A DNA stretch of 64,000 bases from Alloscardovia sp963543015 (GCA_963543015.1 CAUTYZ010000004.1:114169-178168); one strand, 5' to 3'. Counted from the first letter of the stretch, positions 8,565-17,829 are shown. Made by a program: numbers and translations. The notes: generated by a model not told the origin, from the letters alone.

Positions 8565-10061
8565 CTACTTGAGCTTTGACATCACAATTGCGGTAACAGT
8601 CTTTGCGTCTGCCTGTCCGCGAGTTGCCTTCATCACAGCTCCGATAATGGCACCCATTGGCTTCATGTTGCCACTCTTGAGCTTTTCGACGATGTCTGGA
8701 TTTGCAGTGAGAGCCTTGTCTACTTCTGCTTCGAGTGCTCCAGTATCTTGAACAACTTCGTAACCGTGCTGTGCTACAACCTCATCAGGTGTACCCTCAC
8801 CAGCTGCTACGCCTGCAACTGTCTGCTTCGCAAGGCGATCGTTCAGCTTGCCTTCAGAGATGAGTTCTTCTACGCGAGCTACATCAGCTGGAGTGATGGT
8901 GAGCTCTTCGAGAGTAGTGTCCTTCTCATTAGCAATGCGTGAGATTTCACCCATCCACCACTTGCGAGCTCCTGCAGGAGTTGCGCCAGCTTTGACTGTT
9001 TCTTCAACGAGATCAAGAGCCGATGCATTGACCAAGTCACGCATATCGTTATCGCTCAATCCCCATTCGGACTGCAAACGATTACGACGTTCACGTGGCA
9101 TTTCAGGCATCTGAGCCTTCAGCTCATCGATGTGCTCCTGAGTGGTGTGAACCATGACTAAGTCTGGATCTGGGAAGTAGCGGTAATCATCCGCATCAGT
9201 CTTGACACGACCGCCGGCCGTGGTCTGAGTTGCTTCATCCCAGTGGCGAGTTTCCTGAAGGACTTCTCCACCAACTTCGAGAACTGCTGCTTGACGGCGA
9301 ATTTCGTACACAATTGTGCGTTCAATTCCACGGAAGGAATTTACGTTCTTTGTTTCCGAGCGAGTGCCGAATGGATCATCTGGAGATGGTCGCAAGGAAA
9401 CGTTCACGTCAGCACGCATGTTGCCCTGCTCCATACGAGCATTGGAAATATTCAACGCACGAACGATATCGCGAATTGTGCGGACATAAGCGCCTGCAAC
9501 TTCTGCTGCACGAGCGCCTGCGCCGGTAATTGGCTTTGTCACGATTTCTACCAGTGGCACGCCCGCGCGGTTGTAATCAACGAGTGAGTGGTCTGCACCT
9601 TCGATACGACCATCTGCACCACCGACGTGAGTGTTCTTTCCAGCGTCATCTTCTACGTGAGCGCGCTCAATTGGAACACGGAACACTTCGCCATCTTCGA
9701 GCTCGACATCCAAGTATCCTTCGCCATTGAGTGGCTTGTCATACTGAGAAATCTGGTAATCGCGTGGCATATCTGGGTAGAAGTAATTCTTACGTGCGAA
9801 TTGGCTCCACTCAGCGATATCGCAGTGCAGTGCCAAGCCAAGCTTAATTGCGTAATCAATTGCCGACTTGTTTACTACTGGCAATGAGCCTGGAAGACCC
9901 AAAGATACAGGAGTCAGCTGGGTATTTGGCTCACCACCGAAAGATACTTCTGCTGGGCAGAAGAGCTTTGTCTTCGTATTGAGCTCTACGTGTACTTCAA
10001 GGCCGATGACTGGGTCATACTTTTCCACAGCTTCAGCAAATTTCATTAATTTTTCAGCCAT
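8565..10061 (-). CDS. gatB: Aspartyl/glutamyl-tRNA amidotransferase subunit B
   Basis: 498 residues, full length. GatB is the kinase/tRNA-binding subunit of GatCAB, which turns Glu-tRNA(Gln) and Asp-tRNA(Asn) into the amidated forms. Conserved segments: VIGLEVHVELNTKTKLFC, PVSLGLPGSLPVVN, FARKNYFYPDMPRDYQISQY, and the C-terminal YqeY-like region with GNMKPMGAIIGAVMKATRG. Third gene of gatC-gatA-gatB, 27 bp after gatA. ATG 10061 follows AAAGGA. The window shows no glnS or asnS, consistent with but not proving an indirect pathway. Confidence 0.97.
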   Translation of the reverse strand: MAEKLMKFAEAVEKYDPVIGLEVHVELNTKTKLFCPAEVSFGGEPNTQLTPVSLGLPGSLPVVNKSAIDYAIKLGLALHCDIAEWSQFARKNYFYPDMPRDYQISQYDKPLNGEGYLDVELEDGEVFRVPIERAHVEDDAGKNTHVGGADGRIEGADHSLVDYNRAGVPLVEIVTKPITGAGARAAEVAGAYVRTIRDIVRALNISNARMEQGNMRADVNVSLRPSPDDPFGTRSETKNVNSFRGIERTIVYEIRRQAAVLEVGGEVLQETRHWDEATQTTAGGRVKTDADDYRYFPDPDLVMVHTTQEHIDELKAQMPEMPRERRNRLQSEWGLSDNDMRDLVNASALDLVEETVKAGATPAGARKWWMGEISRIANEKDTTLEELTITPADVARVEELISEGKLNDRLAKQTVAGVAAGEGTPDEVVAQHGYEVVQDTGALEAEVDKALTANPDIVEKLKSGNMKPMGAIIGAVMKATRGQADAKTVTAIVMSKLK

Positions 10062-10088
10062 TATCTTTCCTTTGACCTACTTCGTGCT

Positions 10089-11621
10089 CTACTCGCCCAA
10101 CCATGGAGTGTTCATGGACTGCCAGATAGGACCGTTCCACTTATCCTCCAGTGCTGCTTCTAATGCTGCTGCTGGCTCGTAAAGAACCTCATCGTGTTGC
10201 TGTGGGGCAATGAACTGGAAGCCAACTGGCATTCCGTTATCGCTCAAACCTGCTGGAATGGAGATTGCTGGAACACCTGCAAGATTTGCTGGGATAGTAG
10301 CAATATCGCCCAAGTACATAGCGATTGGATCGTCGCTCTTCTCGCCGAACTTAAATGCGGTAGATGGAGCGGTTGGAGATGCAAGTACATCAACCTGCTC
10401 GAATGCCTTATTGAAGTCATCGATGATAAGAGTACGAATCTTTTGTGCGCTTCCGTACCATGCATCGTAATAACCTGCAGACAATGCGTATGTACCCAAA
10501 ATGATACGACGCTTTACTTCATCGCCGAAACCAGCTTCGCGAGTGTATGCCATCATATTTGCAGCCGTTGCTGGCACACCTTCTGGTGGCATAACGCGCA
10601 AACCGTAACGCATACCGTCATAACGTGCAAGGTTGGACGATACTTCCGAAGGCATGATGATGTAGTATGCGCCCAATGCGTACTTGAGATGTGGAAGAGA
10701 AATTTCTACAACTTCAGCACCCATAGCTGTGAGCTGTTCTACAGCTTCTTCAAAGCGACGAGAAACGCCTTCTTCAAAACCATCACCAGAAAGTTCCTTG
10801 ATAAGACCGACCTTCATGCCAGTCAAATCACGCTTGTATCCTTCACGTGCCGCTGCAACCATTGCTGGAGCTGGAGAAGGAATAGAAGTGGAATCCTTTG
10901 GATCATGTCCGCCAATTGTTTCTTGGAGCAATGCGGAGTCAAGAACTGTGCGAGCTACTGGTCCAATCTGATCGAGAGAGGATGCCATAGCAATTGCACC
11001 GAAACGTGACACGCCACCGTACGTTGGCTTAACGCCCACAGTACCAGTGAATGCACCAGGCTGACGAATCGAACCACCGGTATCAGTTCCCAAAGCCAAT
11101 GGAGCTTCGAAAGCGCCAACTGCTGCTGCGGAACCACCGCCGGAACCACCTGGAACGCGATCTGTATCCCAAGGATTGTTTGTGTTGCCGTAAGCCGAAT
11201 GCTCTGTGGACGAGCCCTGTGCAAACTCATCCAAGTTTGTCTTACCCAAAAGTGGCAAGCCAGCGTTCTTAAGCTTGGTGATAACAGTTGCATCGTATGG
11301 AGGAATCCATCCTTCCAAAATCCTTGATGCTGCTGTCGTCTCGATGCCTTTGGTAACAATCATGTCTTTAATAGCGATTGGGACACCGGCAAGTGGTGCA
11401 AGCTCTTCGCCAGCTGCGCGCTGAGCATCGATAGCATCTGCCTGCTTGCGCGCTTCGTCTGCGCTTACCTTAAGGAATGCGTTAATGTGTGGCTCAGCGG
11501 ATTCAATGACGTCCAAGTGTGCATCGACGAGTTCGCGGGAGCTCACTTCTCCTGCTGCGAACTTTTCTGCCATCTGAGCTGCAGAAAGGTGAACTAATTC
11601 GTTTCGCGTAGTCTTATCCAT
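10089..11621 (-). CDS. gatA: Aspartyl/glutamyl-tRNA amidotransferase subunit A
   Basis: 510 residues. This is the amidase subunit that releases ammonia from glutamine. The amidase signature is intact: the Lys in GVPIAIKDMI, the glycine/serine loop GGSGGGSAAAVGAFEAPLAL, and GTDTGGSIRQPGAFTG carrying the Ser-cisSer pair. It lies 6 bp after gatC and 27 bp before gatB. The ribosome site GGGAG lies around the gatC stop codon, pointing to coupling. Confidence 0.97.
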   Translation of the reverse strand: MDKTTRNELVHLSAAQMAEKFAAGEVSSRELVDAHLDVIESAEPHINAFLKVSADEARKQADAIDAQRAAGEELAPLAGVPIAIKDMIVTKGIETTAASRILEGWIPPYDATVITKLKNAGLPLLGKTNLDEFAQGSSTEHSAYGNTNNPWDTDRVPGGSGGGSAAAVGAFEAPLALGTDTGGSIRQPGAFTGTVGVKPTYGGVSRFGAIAMASSLDQIGPVARTVLDSALLQETIGGHDPKDSTSIPSPAPAMVAAAREGYKRDLTGMKVGLIKELSGDGFEEGVSRRFEEAVEQLTAMGAEVVEISLPHLKYALGAYYIIMPSEVSSNLARYDGMRYGLRVMPPEGVPATAANMMAYTREAGFGDEVKRRIILGTYALSAGYYDAWYGSAQKIRTLIIDDFNKAFEQVDVLASPTAPSTAFKFGEKSDDPIAMYLGDIATIPANLAGVPAISIPAGLSDNGMPVGFQFIAPQQHDEVLYEPAAALEAALEDKWNGPIWQSMNTPWLGE

Positions 11622-11627
11622 CGTTTA

Positions 11628-11921
11628 TTAATCTCCCAAAATCTGTGGAGCAACAAACATTCCAGCCTCTGCTACTGGAGCACCAGACAATGCTTCAGCC
11701 TGAGTTAATGGTGTTGCTGGTACATCTGGACGCATATATGCTTCCAATGGAACAGGGTTCGCAGTTGGCTTGACATCTTCGCTTGCAACTTCTTGAACCT
11801 GTGAAATTGCTTCGGCGACAGCATTCAATTCGCCTTGAAGACGTGTGATTTCTTCATCTGTCAGAGCAATCTGAGCGAGTTCGCCCAGGTGCTCGATTTC
11901 TTCACGTGTAAATGTAGGCAT
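11628..11921 (-). CDS. gatC: Aspartyl/glutamyl-tRNA amidotransferase subunit C
   Basis: 97 residues. Small stabilising subunit of GatCAB, recognised by MPTFTREEIEHLGELAQIAL and by the proline-rich tail that wraps GatA. I chose ATG at 11919-11921 because it gives the standard N-terminus; a frame opening at 11966 would add an unlikely 15-residue leader. No clear Shine-Dalgarno is present before it. First gene of the gatCAB operon. Confidence 0.93.
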   Translation of the reverse strand: MPTFTREEIEHLGELAQIALTDEEITRLQGELNAVAEAISQVQEVASEDVKPTANPVPLEAYMRPDVPATPLTQAEALSGAPVAEAGMFVAPQILGD

Positions 11922-11998
11922 AATGCTTAATACTAGAGACCGAACACGACACTTAGCAAGCAGCAAACGAAAGAATTAACACGTCAGTTACGCGAGAT

Positions 11999-12697
11999 TT
12001 ACGCAATCTTCCCATGCTGCATAACCCACGTGTGCATTGCTACAGCAGCAGCCGCACCTGCGTTCAATGATCGAACGGATCCTGTCTGAGAGATGTACAC
12101 GACGTCATCAGCGAGTTCAAGAGCTTTGGTCGTCAGGCCTGGTCCTTCTGCGCCGAAAATCATAATGCAGTTTTCTGGAAAATCGTATGTTTCAATCGGC
12201 ACTGCGTCTGGAACGATATCCAAGGCGATAATTCGTGGACGTTCTACTCCGCGAATACACGCTTGCTCTGTAATATTATCGACGAATTCTTCCACACTGG
12301 CGTGATTGTAGACATGCTGGTAGAGTTCAGTCATCAAGGAACCCTTGCGATTCCACTTTTTAGGACCGATGATATGAACAGCATTCGCTGTAAATGCATT
12401 TGCTGTACGCACTATCGAGCCGATATTAAAATCGTGAGTCCAATTTTCTATAGCTACTTCGAAACCGTACCGCCCACGTTCATCGAGATCGTTCTTTATG
12501 GCTTCTACTGTCCAGTAGCGGTAACGATCCATCACGTTTCGGCGGTCACCGTTGTCAAGGAGTTCCACATCATACCGCTCATCGGTCGGGCGTGGAGTAT
12601 CTGGGTACTCGTCTTCCCATGGACCGACGCCCACTTCTCTCAGCCCTGGATCTCCGGCGGCGAGCACTCTTTGAGTAAAGTCACTTGGTGGAATCAT
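11999..12697 (-). CDS. SpoU/TrmH-family RNA 2'-O-methyltransferase
   Basis: 232 residues. SPOUT-class methyltransferase acting on tRNA or rRNA ribose with S-adenosylmethionine. Motif 1 is NWTHDFNIGSIVRTANAF; motif 2, IMIFGAEGPGLT; motif 3, ISQTGSVRSLNAGAAAAVA, the knotted cofactor site. The target nucleotide cannot be read. It is probably single-domain, with an N-terminal extension of about 75 residues. Its ATG overlaps the stop of the upstream PRTase-like gene (TAATG), so the two are coupled. Confidence 0.9.
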   Translation of the reverse strand: MIPPSDFTQRVLAAGDPGLREVGVGPWEDEYPDTPRPTDERYDVELLDNGDRRNVMDRYRYWTVEAIKNDLDERGRYGFEVAIENWTHDFNIGSIVRTANAFTANAVHIIGPKKWNRKGSLMTELYQHVYNHASVEEFVDNITEQACIRGVERPRIIALDIVPDAVPIETYDFPENCIMIFGAEGPGLTTKALELADDVVYISQTGSVRSLNAGAAAAVAMHTWVMQHGKIA

Positions 12698-13482
12698 TAT
12701 GCGTGCAATTCTTTATCGGAAAATACAGGAATAAATGGAACAGTACGAACGCTTTCGGTGATAGGATTCGTCAGCCTGATAGTTAAGCTATCCGCATGCT
12801 CGCTCTCACAGTGTCCATCACAGTGTCCATCACACTCGTGCTGATTCTGATTATCGTGATCGCATGCGCATTCGTGATTACCGTTGTGTGATTCACCATC
12901 TGATGAGCAGCATTGTGTCTTATCCGTGTACTTTTCGACAGCTCCGACGCTTCCTACGAGAGAGGCAATGGCAAGAATCTCTGCTCCCTCGTTTTCGAGT
13001 ACAGCGTAGTCCAAGTTCAGCTCGTTACCATGAGTGAGAGTAACGATAGAGGATGTCTGCACAAACGACTTCTCTGACAGCCATGCATCAACGAGGATGA
13101 CTCGCTTTCCTGCGATAGATGGTCCTTTAATTCCTGGGAATACGAAGTCTACAAGGAATCCATCTAGAATTTGCCCACGCGATGCTGCGGCATGAATCAT
13201 AGCGCTCACTAATGGTATAGCAGCTGTTGTCATAGCACCGACTGCATCGAAATCATCGATTTCAAAACCAGCTGTTTCTAAGACATCCAGCAGAGCATGA
13301 CCACTGAGCGTAGCGCCATCATGATGATAGGTCACGCCTGTTAACTCGCTAAATTGCTTATCTGTCACTTCGTGACGAACGAGCTTTTCCAATCGCTGGC
13401 GTGGTTCCAGCATATCCTCTGGCAATGCTGCAATCTGTTCACGCAATTCTGCTGAACCAGTAGTCTTAAATTCCTGTGTCAT
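12697..13482 (-). CDS. Phosphoribosyltransferase-like protein with Cys/His-rich insert
   Basis: 261 residues. The core resembles a type I PRTase of the orotate phosphoribosyltransferase kind: DAVGAMTTAAIPLVSAMIHAA near 80-100 and SIAGKRVILVDAWLSEKSF near 122-140 in the PRPP-loop position, where the usual acidic pair is reduced to DA. Between about 191 and 229 there is a striking run with seven Cys and seven His (for example NHECACDH and HECDGHCDGHCES), probably metal-binding, then a short beta-rich tail. The DNA coding the insert has a 12-bp tandem repeat near 12810-12835. It is coupled to the RNA methyltransferase. Catalytic activity is uncertain. Confidence 0.65.
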   Translation of the reverse strand: MTQEFKTTGSAELREQIAALPEDMLEPRQRLEKLVRHEVTDKQFSELTGVTYHHDGATLSGHALLDVLETAGFEIDDFDAVGAMTTAAIPLVSAMIHAAASRGQILDGFLVDFVFPGIKGPSIAGKRVILVDAWLSEKSFVQTSSIVTLTHGNELNLDYAVLENEGAEILAIASLVGSVGAVEKYTDKTQCCSSDGESHNGNHECACDHDNQNQHECDGHCDGHCESEHADSLTIRLTNPITESVRTVPFIPVFSDKELHA

Positions 13483-13567
13483 GGTAGATACTCTATCCTC
13501 TCCTATCGTCTACGCTTCATGTCAGCAGAGCACATGAATACTCGTTTACCTGCATCTCCTCATGCAG

Positions 13568-14953
13568 CTACTGCTCATCAGCATCGTCATCGCGAAGTAA
13601 TTCTGGAGCTGTGATTTCTCGAATGTCGCTCTTCTTTTCGTCCTCCAATAATGAAGGCTCTTCGAAGATCTTCCCCGGCTCGAGCGAGTTGAGTTTACGC
13701 GCCGTAGGCACTACCTGCGTTTGAAGAGATCCGATAAAAGCATTGTAGTTTTGCACAGTCGTTCCCAGCGATTTTCCTAGCTTGGTAGCATGCTGACTCA
13801 TCGTGTTCAAACGTTTGAACATCTCCCGAGACAAGTCGAAAAGCTCTTGGGCTTCATCGCTGAGAGTCTGCTGTTGCCATGCAAACGCGACGGACTTCAA
13901 GACGGACCACAACGTGACTGGGGTGGTCAGCGCTACCTGCTTATTGAACGCATAGTCCAAAATAGTTGGATCGGTATCGAGCGCCGCCTGAAGCAGTGAC
14001 TCGTTCGGGATAAACGCAATGACGAAATCTGGAGCGACTCGGTCGCCGCTATTTTTCCAGTATTCTCGTTTTCCTAAAGTATCGATGTGTCCACGCAATG
14101 CAGCGGCATGGTTTTTCAAGTACTCGTCGCGTAGCTTGAGCTCCTGCTCAGGAGCAGCATCACTAATCGCCGAAGCACGCTGGTAATCAGAATATGGCAC
14201 TTTAGCATCGATAGGGATGAATTTTCCATCCGGAAGCATGACAACCATATCAGGACGCTGCTGCTGACCATCTTCATTTTCGACGTAATACTGCGTTTCG
14301 AAATCGACGTGCTCACGCAGTCCCGCAGACTCGACAATATTCTTCAGCTGCGCTTCACCCCACGCTCCGCGAACCTTGTTATTTCGCAAAGCCATCGCAA
14401 GATTTGTCGTCTCTTGATCAAGCTTCTTTTGAGCAGCGCCAAGCCCCAGTAATTGCTCACTGAGCTTGCCCATTTGAGACTGACGCGTCTCTTCTATTTC
14501 AGCAACCTTGCGCTGAAGCAAATCAAGATTCTTCTGGACAGGGCTCAGCGCTTTAAGCACACGTGACTCTTCATTCAAAGATTCCTCTTGAGCACGAAGA
14601 CGCTCTTCCTCGCGCTGCTGAGCCTTCTCGCGCTCTCGCTCTATACGCAGTTTCTCTGCTTCTTGAGCACGCGAGAGCTGATCTTGAACGAAGGCTAATT
14701 GCTCCTGCGTACCAGAAAGCTGACCTTCAAGCTTAGCAGTCGCAGCACGTTCCACAGCGAGCGCGGCACGATTTTCATCATTCTGAGCCGTCAATTGGTC
14801 ATTGTGAGCATTGGCATCCTGAAGATCTTTTTCTAATTCTTGAATCTTCCCGGCAGCATCACCTTGTGCTCCGTTTCGCGATTGAGCATAGAAAAACCCG
14901 ACTGCAGCACCCAGCACAGCACCGATAATGAGAGCAATAATACTTTCGAACAT
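13568..14953 (-). CDS. rmuC: DNA recombination protein RmuC
   Basis: 461 residues from the preferred start. An N-terminal membrane helix (MFESIIALIIGAVLGAAVGF) is followed by a long coiled coil (about 30-180), then the RmuC domain with LRNNKVRGAWGEAQLKNIVE, PDGKFIPIDAKVPYSDYQ and DRVAPDFVIAFIPNESLL. RmuC limits inversions at short inverted repeats; the domain is nuclease-like. ATG 14951-14953 gives the standard membrane start; a longer frame opens at 15028. A TATAAT at 14961-14966 lies only 7 bp before this ATG, so the mRNA may be leaderless. Confidence 0.9.
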   Translation of the reverse strand: MFESIIALIIGAVLGAAVGFFYAQSRNGAQGDAAGKIQELEKDLQDANAHNDQLTAQNDENRAALAVERAATAKLEGQLSGTQEQLAFVQDQLSRAQEAEKLRIEREREKAQQREEERLRAQEESLNEESRVLKALSPVQKNLDLLQRKVAEIEETRQSQMGKLSEQLLGLGAAQKKLDQETTNLAMALRNNKVRGAWGEAQLKNIVESAGLREHVDFETQYYVENEDGQQQRPDMVVMLPDGKFIPIDAKVPYSDYQRASAISDAAPEQELKLRDEYLKNHAAALRGHIDTLGKREYWKNSGDRVAPDFVIAFIPNESLLQAALDTDPTILDYAFNKQVALTTPVTLWSVLKSVAFAWQQQTLSDEAQELFDLSREMFKRLNTMSQHATKLGKSLGTTVQNYNAFIGSLQTQVVPTARKLNSLEPGKIFEEPSLLEDEKKSDIREITAPELLRDDDADEQ

Positions 14954-14960
14954 ATGTTCG

Positions 14961-14966
14961 ATTATA
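14961..14966 (-). promoter_or_regulatory. -10 box placed for a leaderless rmuC transcript
   Basis: TATAAT on the minus strand ends 7 bp before the rmuC ATG, so transcription would begin at or next to the A of ATG. The -35 is weak (GACAGA at 14985-14990, 18 bp away), and no Shine-Dalgarno is present. Leaderless starts are frequent in Actinobacteria. Confidence 0.45.
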
Positions 14967-15193
14967 GTGATGGGCATCCCCATTTCTGTCTCTATCCAAT
15001 CATCCGCGATTCTTTCCTCATTGCCCATCGCTATATCGCCCAGCGAATAAAATGGCAGACAACGGAATATCCCTTCGCATACCGCGGTTAAGCGTACTGC
15101 ACAGAGAGTTACATGCAGATTAGTGCATAACTTTAATACACAGCTTTAATGCGCACCTGCATATGAAGATAGAGATGAGAAAGAAGGCATGTC

Positions 15194-17704
15194 ATGATTG
15201 CCCTGTACATAATCATCGCACTGATTATATCTATGGGTTTACTGTGGTTCTTTTTTGCGCCCCACACAGGAGCACATACGACGAGCACCGATACTACTCA
15301 AAGTATTGATGTCACCATCAACGGCGGATACTCTCCTGCTTTCATACGAGCCGAGGCTGGGAAACCGCTCACTATTCAGTTTGACCGCAAAGAAAGCGGC
15401 GAATGTACATCCCACGTTGTTTTTCCTGATTTAGGAATTGATGCTTATTTACCTGATAATCAGTCGACAACCGTCACCCTTCCTGCTTTGGAAGCGGGCG
15501 AATATCCGTTTAATTGCGGCATGAATATGGTTCATGGAAAGCTTGAGGTTCGCGGTTCATGGAAGCCATCCGAATCATCAGCTTCTGATGACGTCTCAGC
15601 ATCCACTACTCAGCCAGAACCCCAATCAGCATCGCGCAACTCTGCAGATTCACCCCACGAAACATCTGATTCTCGTTCATCCGAACTCACACAATTACGT
15701 CGCAAACTTATCGTGGGAGCTATTTTCACGATTCCTGTCTTCATCCTTGGCATGGGATCTATGCTGTGGGGACATACGTGGCCGCAGCTGCTCAATTCCC
15801 CATGGCTTCAAGCTGTTCTTGCTACGCCGGTTATGTTCTACACCGGTTGGAACATCCACCGTATCGGTTGGAATGCCCTTTTCCATCGAAGCCCTGAGAT
15901 GAATTCTCTTGTCACCCTCGGCACTTCGGCAGCGTACCTTTTCAGTATGGTTGTTTGCATCGTACCGACACTTCTTCCTGAGAATTCTCGCCACGTATAT
16001 TTCGATACCGTAAGCGTCGTGCTAACTCTGGTTATTATGGGAAATCTTCTCGAGTCACGCGCTCGTGCAGGTACAGGCGATGCCATCACAGCTTTGATGA
16101 CTTTGCGACCTGATACAGCGCTGACTATTTCCGAGAACGAGATCACTGATTCGTCATGGCAGCTGCCTACTTCGGGCACTGAAATCAGCATGTCCGAAGT
16201 AACTCCTGGGATGCTCATAAAGGTTCCTGGAGGTCAAACCGTTCCTACTGATGGCACTATCATTGCGGGATCCGCCCACGTTGATGAGTCCATGCTCACG
16301 GGAGAATCTCGCCCTGTTGATAAGACAATTGGCGATGCAATTACTGGCGGAACTCTCGTTCTTGACAAGCCTGTCGTTATGACCGTCTCTGCGACGGGAA
16401 ATGACACAGTCTTATCTCAAATTGTTCGCCTAGTTTCACAAGCGCAAGCAAGTAAAGCTCCCGTTCAAGCGTTAGCAGATACAATTGCTCGAATATTCAT
16501 TCCTGTTGTCATGCTTATCGCCGTATGGACTTTTACTGCATGGTTTGCATGTGGCCCACAACCACAGCTTTCCTACGCGCTCACCACTGCAGTCACCGTG
16601 CTCATCATTGCATGCCCATGTGCTCTTGGCTTGGCAACGCCTTTGTCAGTGACTGCAGGAATTGGACTTGGTGCTCGTTCAGGAATTCTTATTTCTTCCG
16701 CGCGCGCACTAGAAAACGCTCGACATATCCGCACAGTCGTTTTCGATAAGACGGGCACAATTACCGAGGGACATGCACACGTATCGACAGATGATGCACG
16801 CGGAATTTCGTACGAGGACGACACCATTAAGCCGACATCTCGTGCGGCAATTGCCGAACTTAAAGCATTAGGAATTCACACACTGATGCTTTCCGGCGAT
16901 AACGCACAAACAGCTGAACGCATTGCACGAGAAGTGGGAATTGATACCGTTATCGCGCAAGTTAAGCCAGATGGAAAGGCGTACTGGATTTCGCAGATTC
17001 AAAAAGCAGTGAATTCGCAAAACTCCCATCGCTACCCTCATCTCGTCGCTATGACCGGTGATGGAATTAACGACGCACCAGCTCTTGCTCAAGCGGATTT
17101 GGGCTTTGCAATGGGAACTGGAACTGATATTGCTATGAAATCGTCCGATGTAACGTTGATGACTGGTGATTTGCGCGGCGTTGCTCACATGATACGACTA
17201 AGCCGCTCTACAATGCGTAATATTCACGAGAATCTCGGTTTTGCTTTTATCTACAACCTCGTGGGAATTGTCATCGCTACAGGTTCGCTCTACCCTCTTA
17301 CCGGGTGGCTTCTCAACCCAATGATTGCAGGCCTTGCTATGGCACTGAGTTCAGTGAGCTTGATTGTGAATGCGAATCGTTTGCGAGGAATTTCGTTAGA
17401 GAGCCCTCACACACCGTCAACCTCGGAAACGGTCACCTCAAGCCATCAGCCACACGTTATTATTGATGACGACACTCATTCACACCAAGGAGAATTGATG
17501 TTTAATTTCTTCGGCAAGAAGTCGAGTAAGTCGACTCCTGAAACGCACGCATCTTCTGAAGAGCATGTTCTTATCGATCCAGTGTGCGGTATGACAGTAT
17601 CGGAATCGGATACGGCATACCCATACGAGGGTAAAACGTACCACTTCTGCTCTGCCCATTGCCTCACTGCTTTTAAGGACAATCCTCAGCAGTATGTGAA
17701 GTAG
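15194..17704 (+). CDS. Copper-type P1B ATPase fused to cupredoxin-like and YHS domains, N-domain apparently missing
   Basis: 836 residues. Residues 1-22 are a membrane helix. Residues about 35-118 are a cupredoxin-like domain with potential copper ligands C71, H74, C108, M110, M112 and H114. A P1B-ATPase follows from about 165: TGES near 370, the metal site CPCALG (C474, C476), DKTGT with the phosphorylated D518, GDGINDAP. Residues 795-836 are a YHS domain (DPVCGMTV, HFCSAHCLTAF). Only about 50 residues separate D518 from the GDN at 568-570; relatives have about 125, including the ATP-binding N-domain and its SEHP motif, which is absent here. Transport activity is therefore doubtful. ATG 15194 follows GAAGG. 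A strong internal ribosome site lies at 17486. Confidence 0.85.
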   Translation: MIALYIIIALIISMGLLWFFFAPHTGAHTTSTDTTQSIDVTINGGYSPAFIRAEAGKPLTIQFDRKESGECTSHVVFPDLGIDAYLPDNQSTTVTLPALEAGEYPFNCGMNMVHGKLEVRGSWKPSESSASDDVSASTTQPEPQSASRNSADSPHETSDSRSSELTQLRRKLIVGAIFTIPVFILGMGSMLWGHTWPQLLNSPWLQAVLATPVMFYTGWNIHRIGWNALFHRSPEMNSLVTLGTSAAYLFSMVVCIVPTLLPENSRHVYFDTVSVVLTLVIMGNLLESRARAGTGDAITALMTLRPDTALTISENEITDSSWQLPTSGTEISMSEVTPGMLIKVPGGQTVPTDGTIIAGSAHVDESMLTGESRPVDKTIGDAITGGTLVLDKPVVMTVSATGNDTVLSQIVRLVSQAQASKAPVQALADTIARIFIPVVMLIAVWTFTAWFACGPQPQLSYALTTAVTVLIIACPCALGLATPLSVTAGIGLGARSGILISSARALENARHIRTVVFDKTGTITEGHAHVSTDDARGISYEDDTIKPTSRAAIAELKALGIHTLMLSGDNAQTAERIAREVGIDTVIAQVKPDGKAYWISQIQKAVNSQNSHRYPHLVAMTGDGINDAPALAQADLGFAMGTGTDIAMKSSDVTLMTGDLRGVAHMIRLSRSTMRNIHENLGFAFIYNLVGIVIATGSLYPLTGWLLNPMIAGLAMALSSVSLIVNANRLRGISLESPHTPSTSETVTSSHQPHVIIDDDTHSHQGELMFNFFGKKSSKSTPETHASSEEHVLIDPVCGMTVSESDTAYPYEGKTYHFCSAHCLTAFKDNPQQYVK
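17498..17704 (+). CDS. Possible internally started YHS-domain protein
   Basis: Within the P-type ATPase frame, AAGGAG (about 17487-17492) precedes an in-frame ATG at 17498-17500 with good spacing. Translation from here would give a 68-residue protein, MFNFFGKKSSKS... ending in a full YHS domain (two Cys in DPVCGM and CSAHC), a family thought to bind copper or similar metals. It may be the relic of a separate gene fused to the ATPase by loss of a stop, or a true alternative start. Existence of the short product is inference. Confidence 0.4.
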   Translation: MFNFFGKKSSKSTPETHASSEEHVLIDPVCGMTVSESDTAYPYEGKTYHFCSAHCLTAFKDNPQQYVK

Positions 17705-17736
17705 AAAACTGAGCTCGCTCAGCACAAGAATTCTAC

Positions 17737-17784
17737 AGCCCCATATATTCCTTTCATTATCAATGAATGAGAGTGTATGGGGCT
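17737..17784 (+). terminator. Hairpin terminator after the copper ATPase
   Basis: AGCCCCATA (17737-17745) pairs with TATGGGGCT (17776-17784); an inner TTCATT/AATGAA stem extends the hairpin. An AT-rich stretch follows. Confidence 0.65.
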
Positions 17785-17829
17785 TACTATATTTAATGTA
17801 TATAGTAAGCAAGCTATGGAGTACTGATT

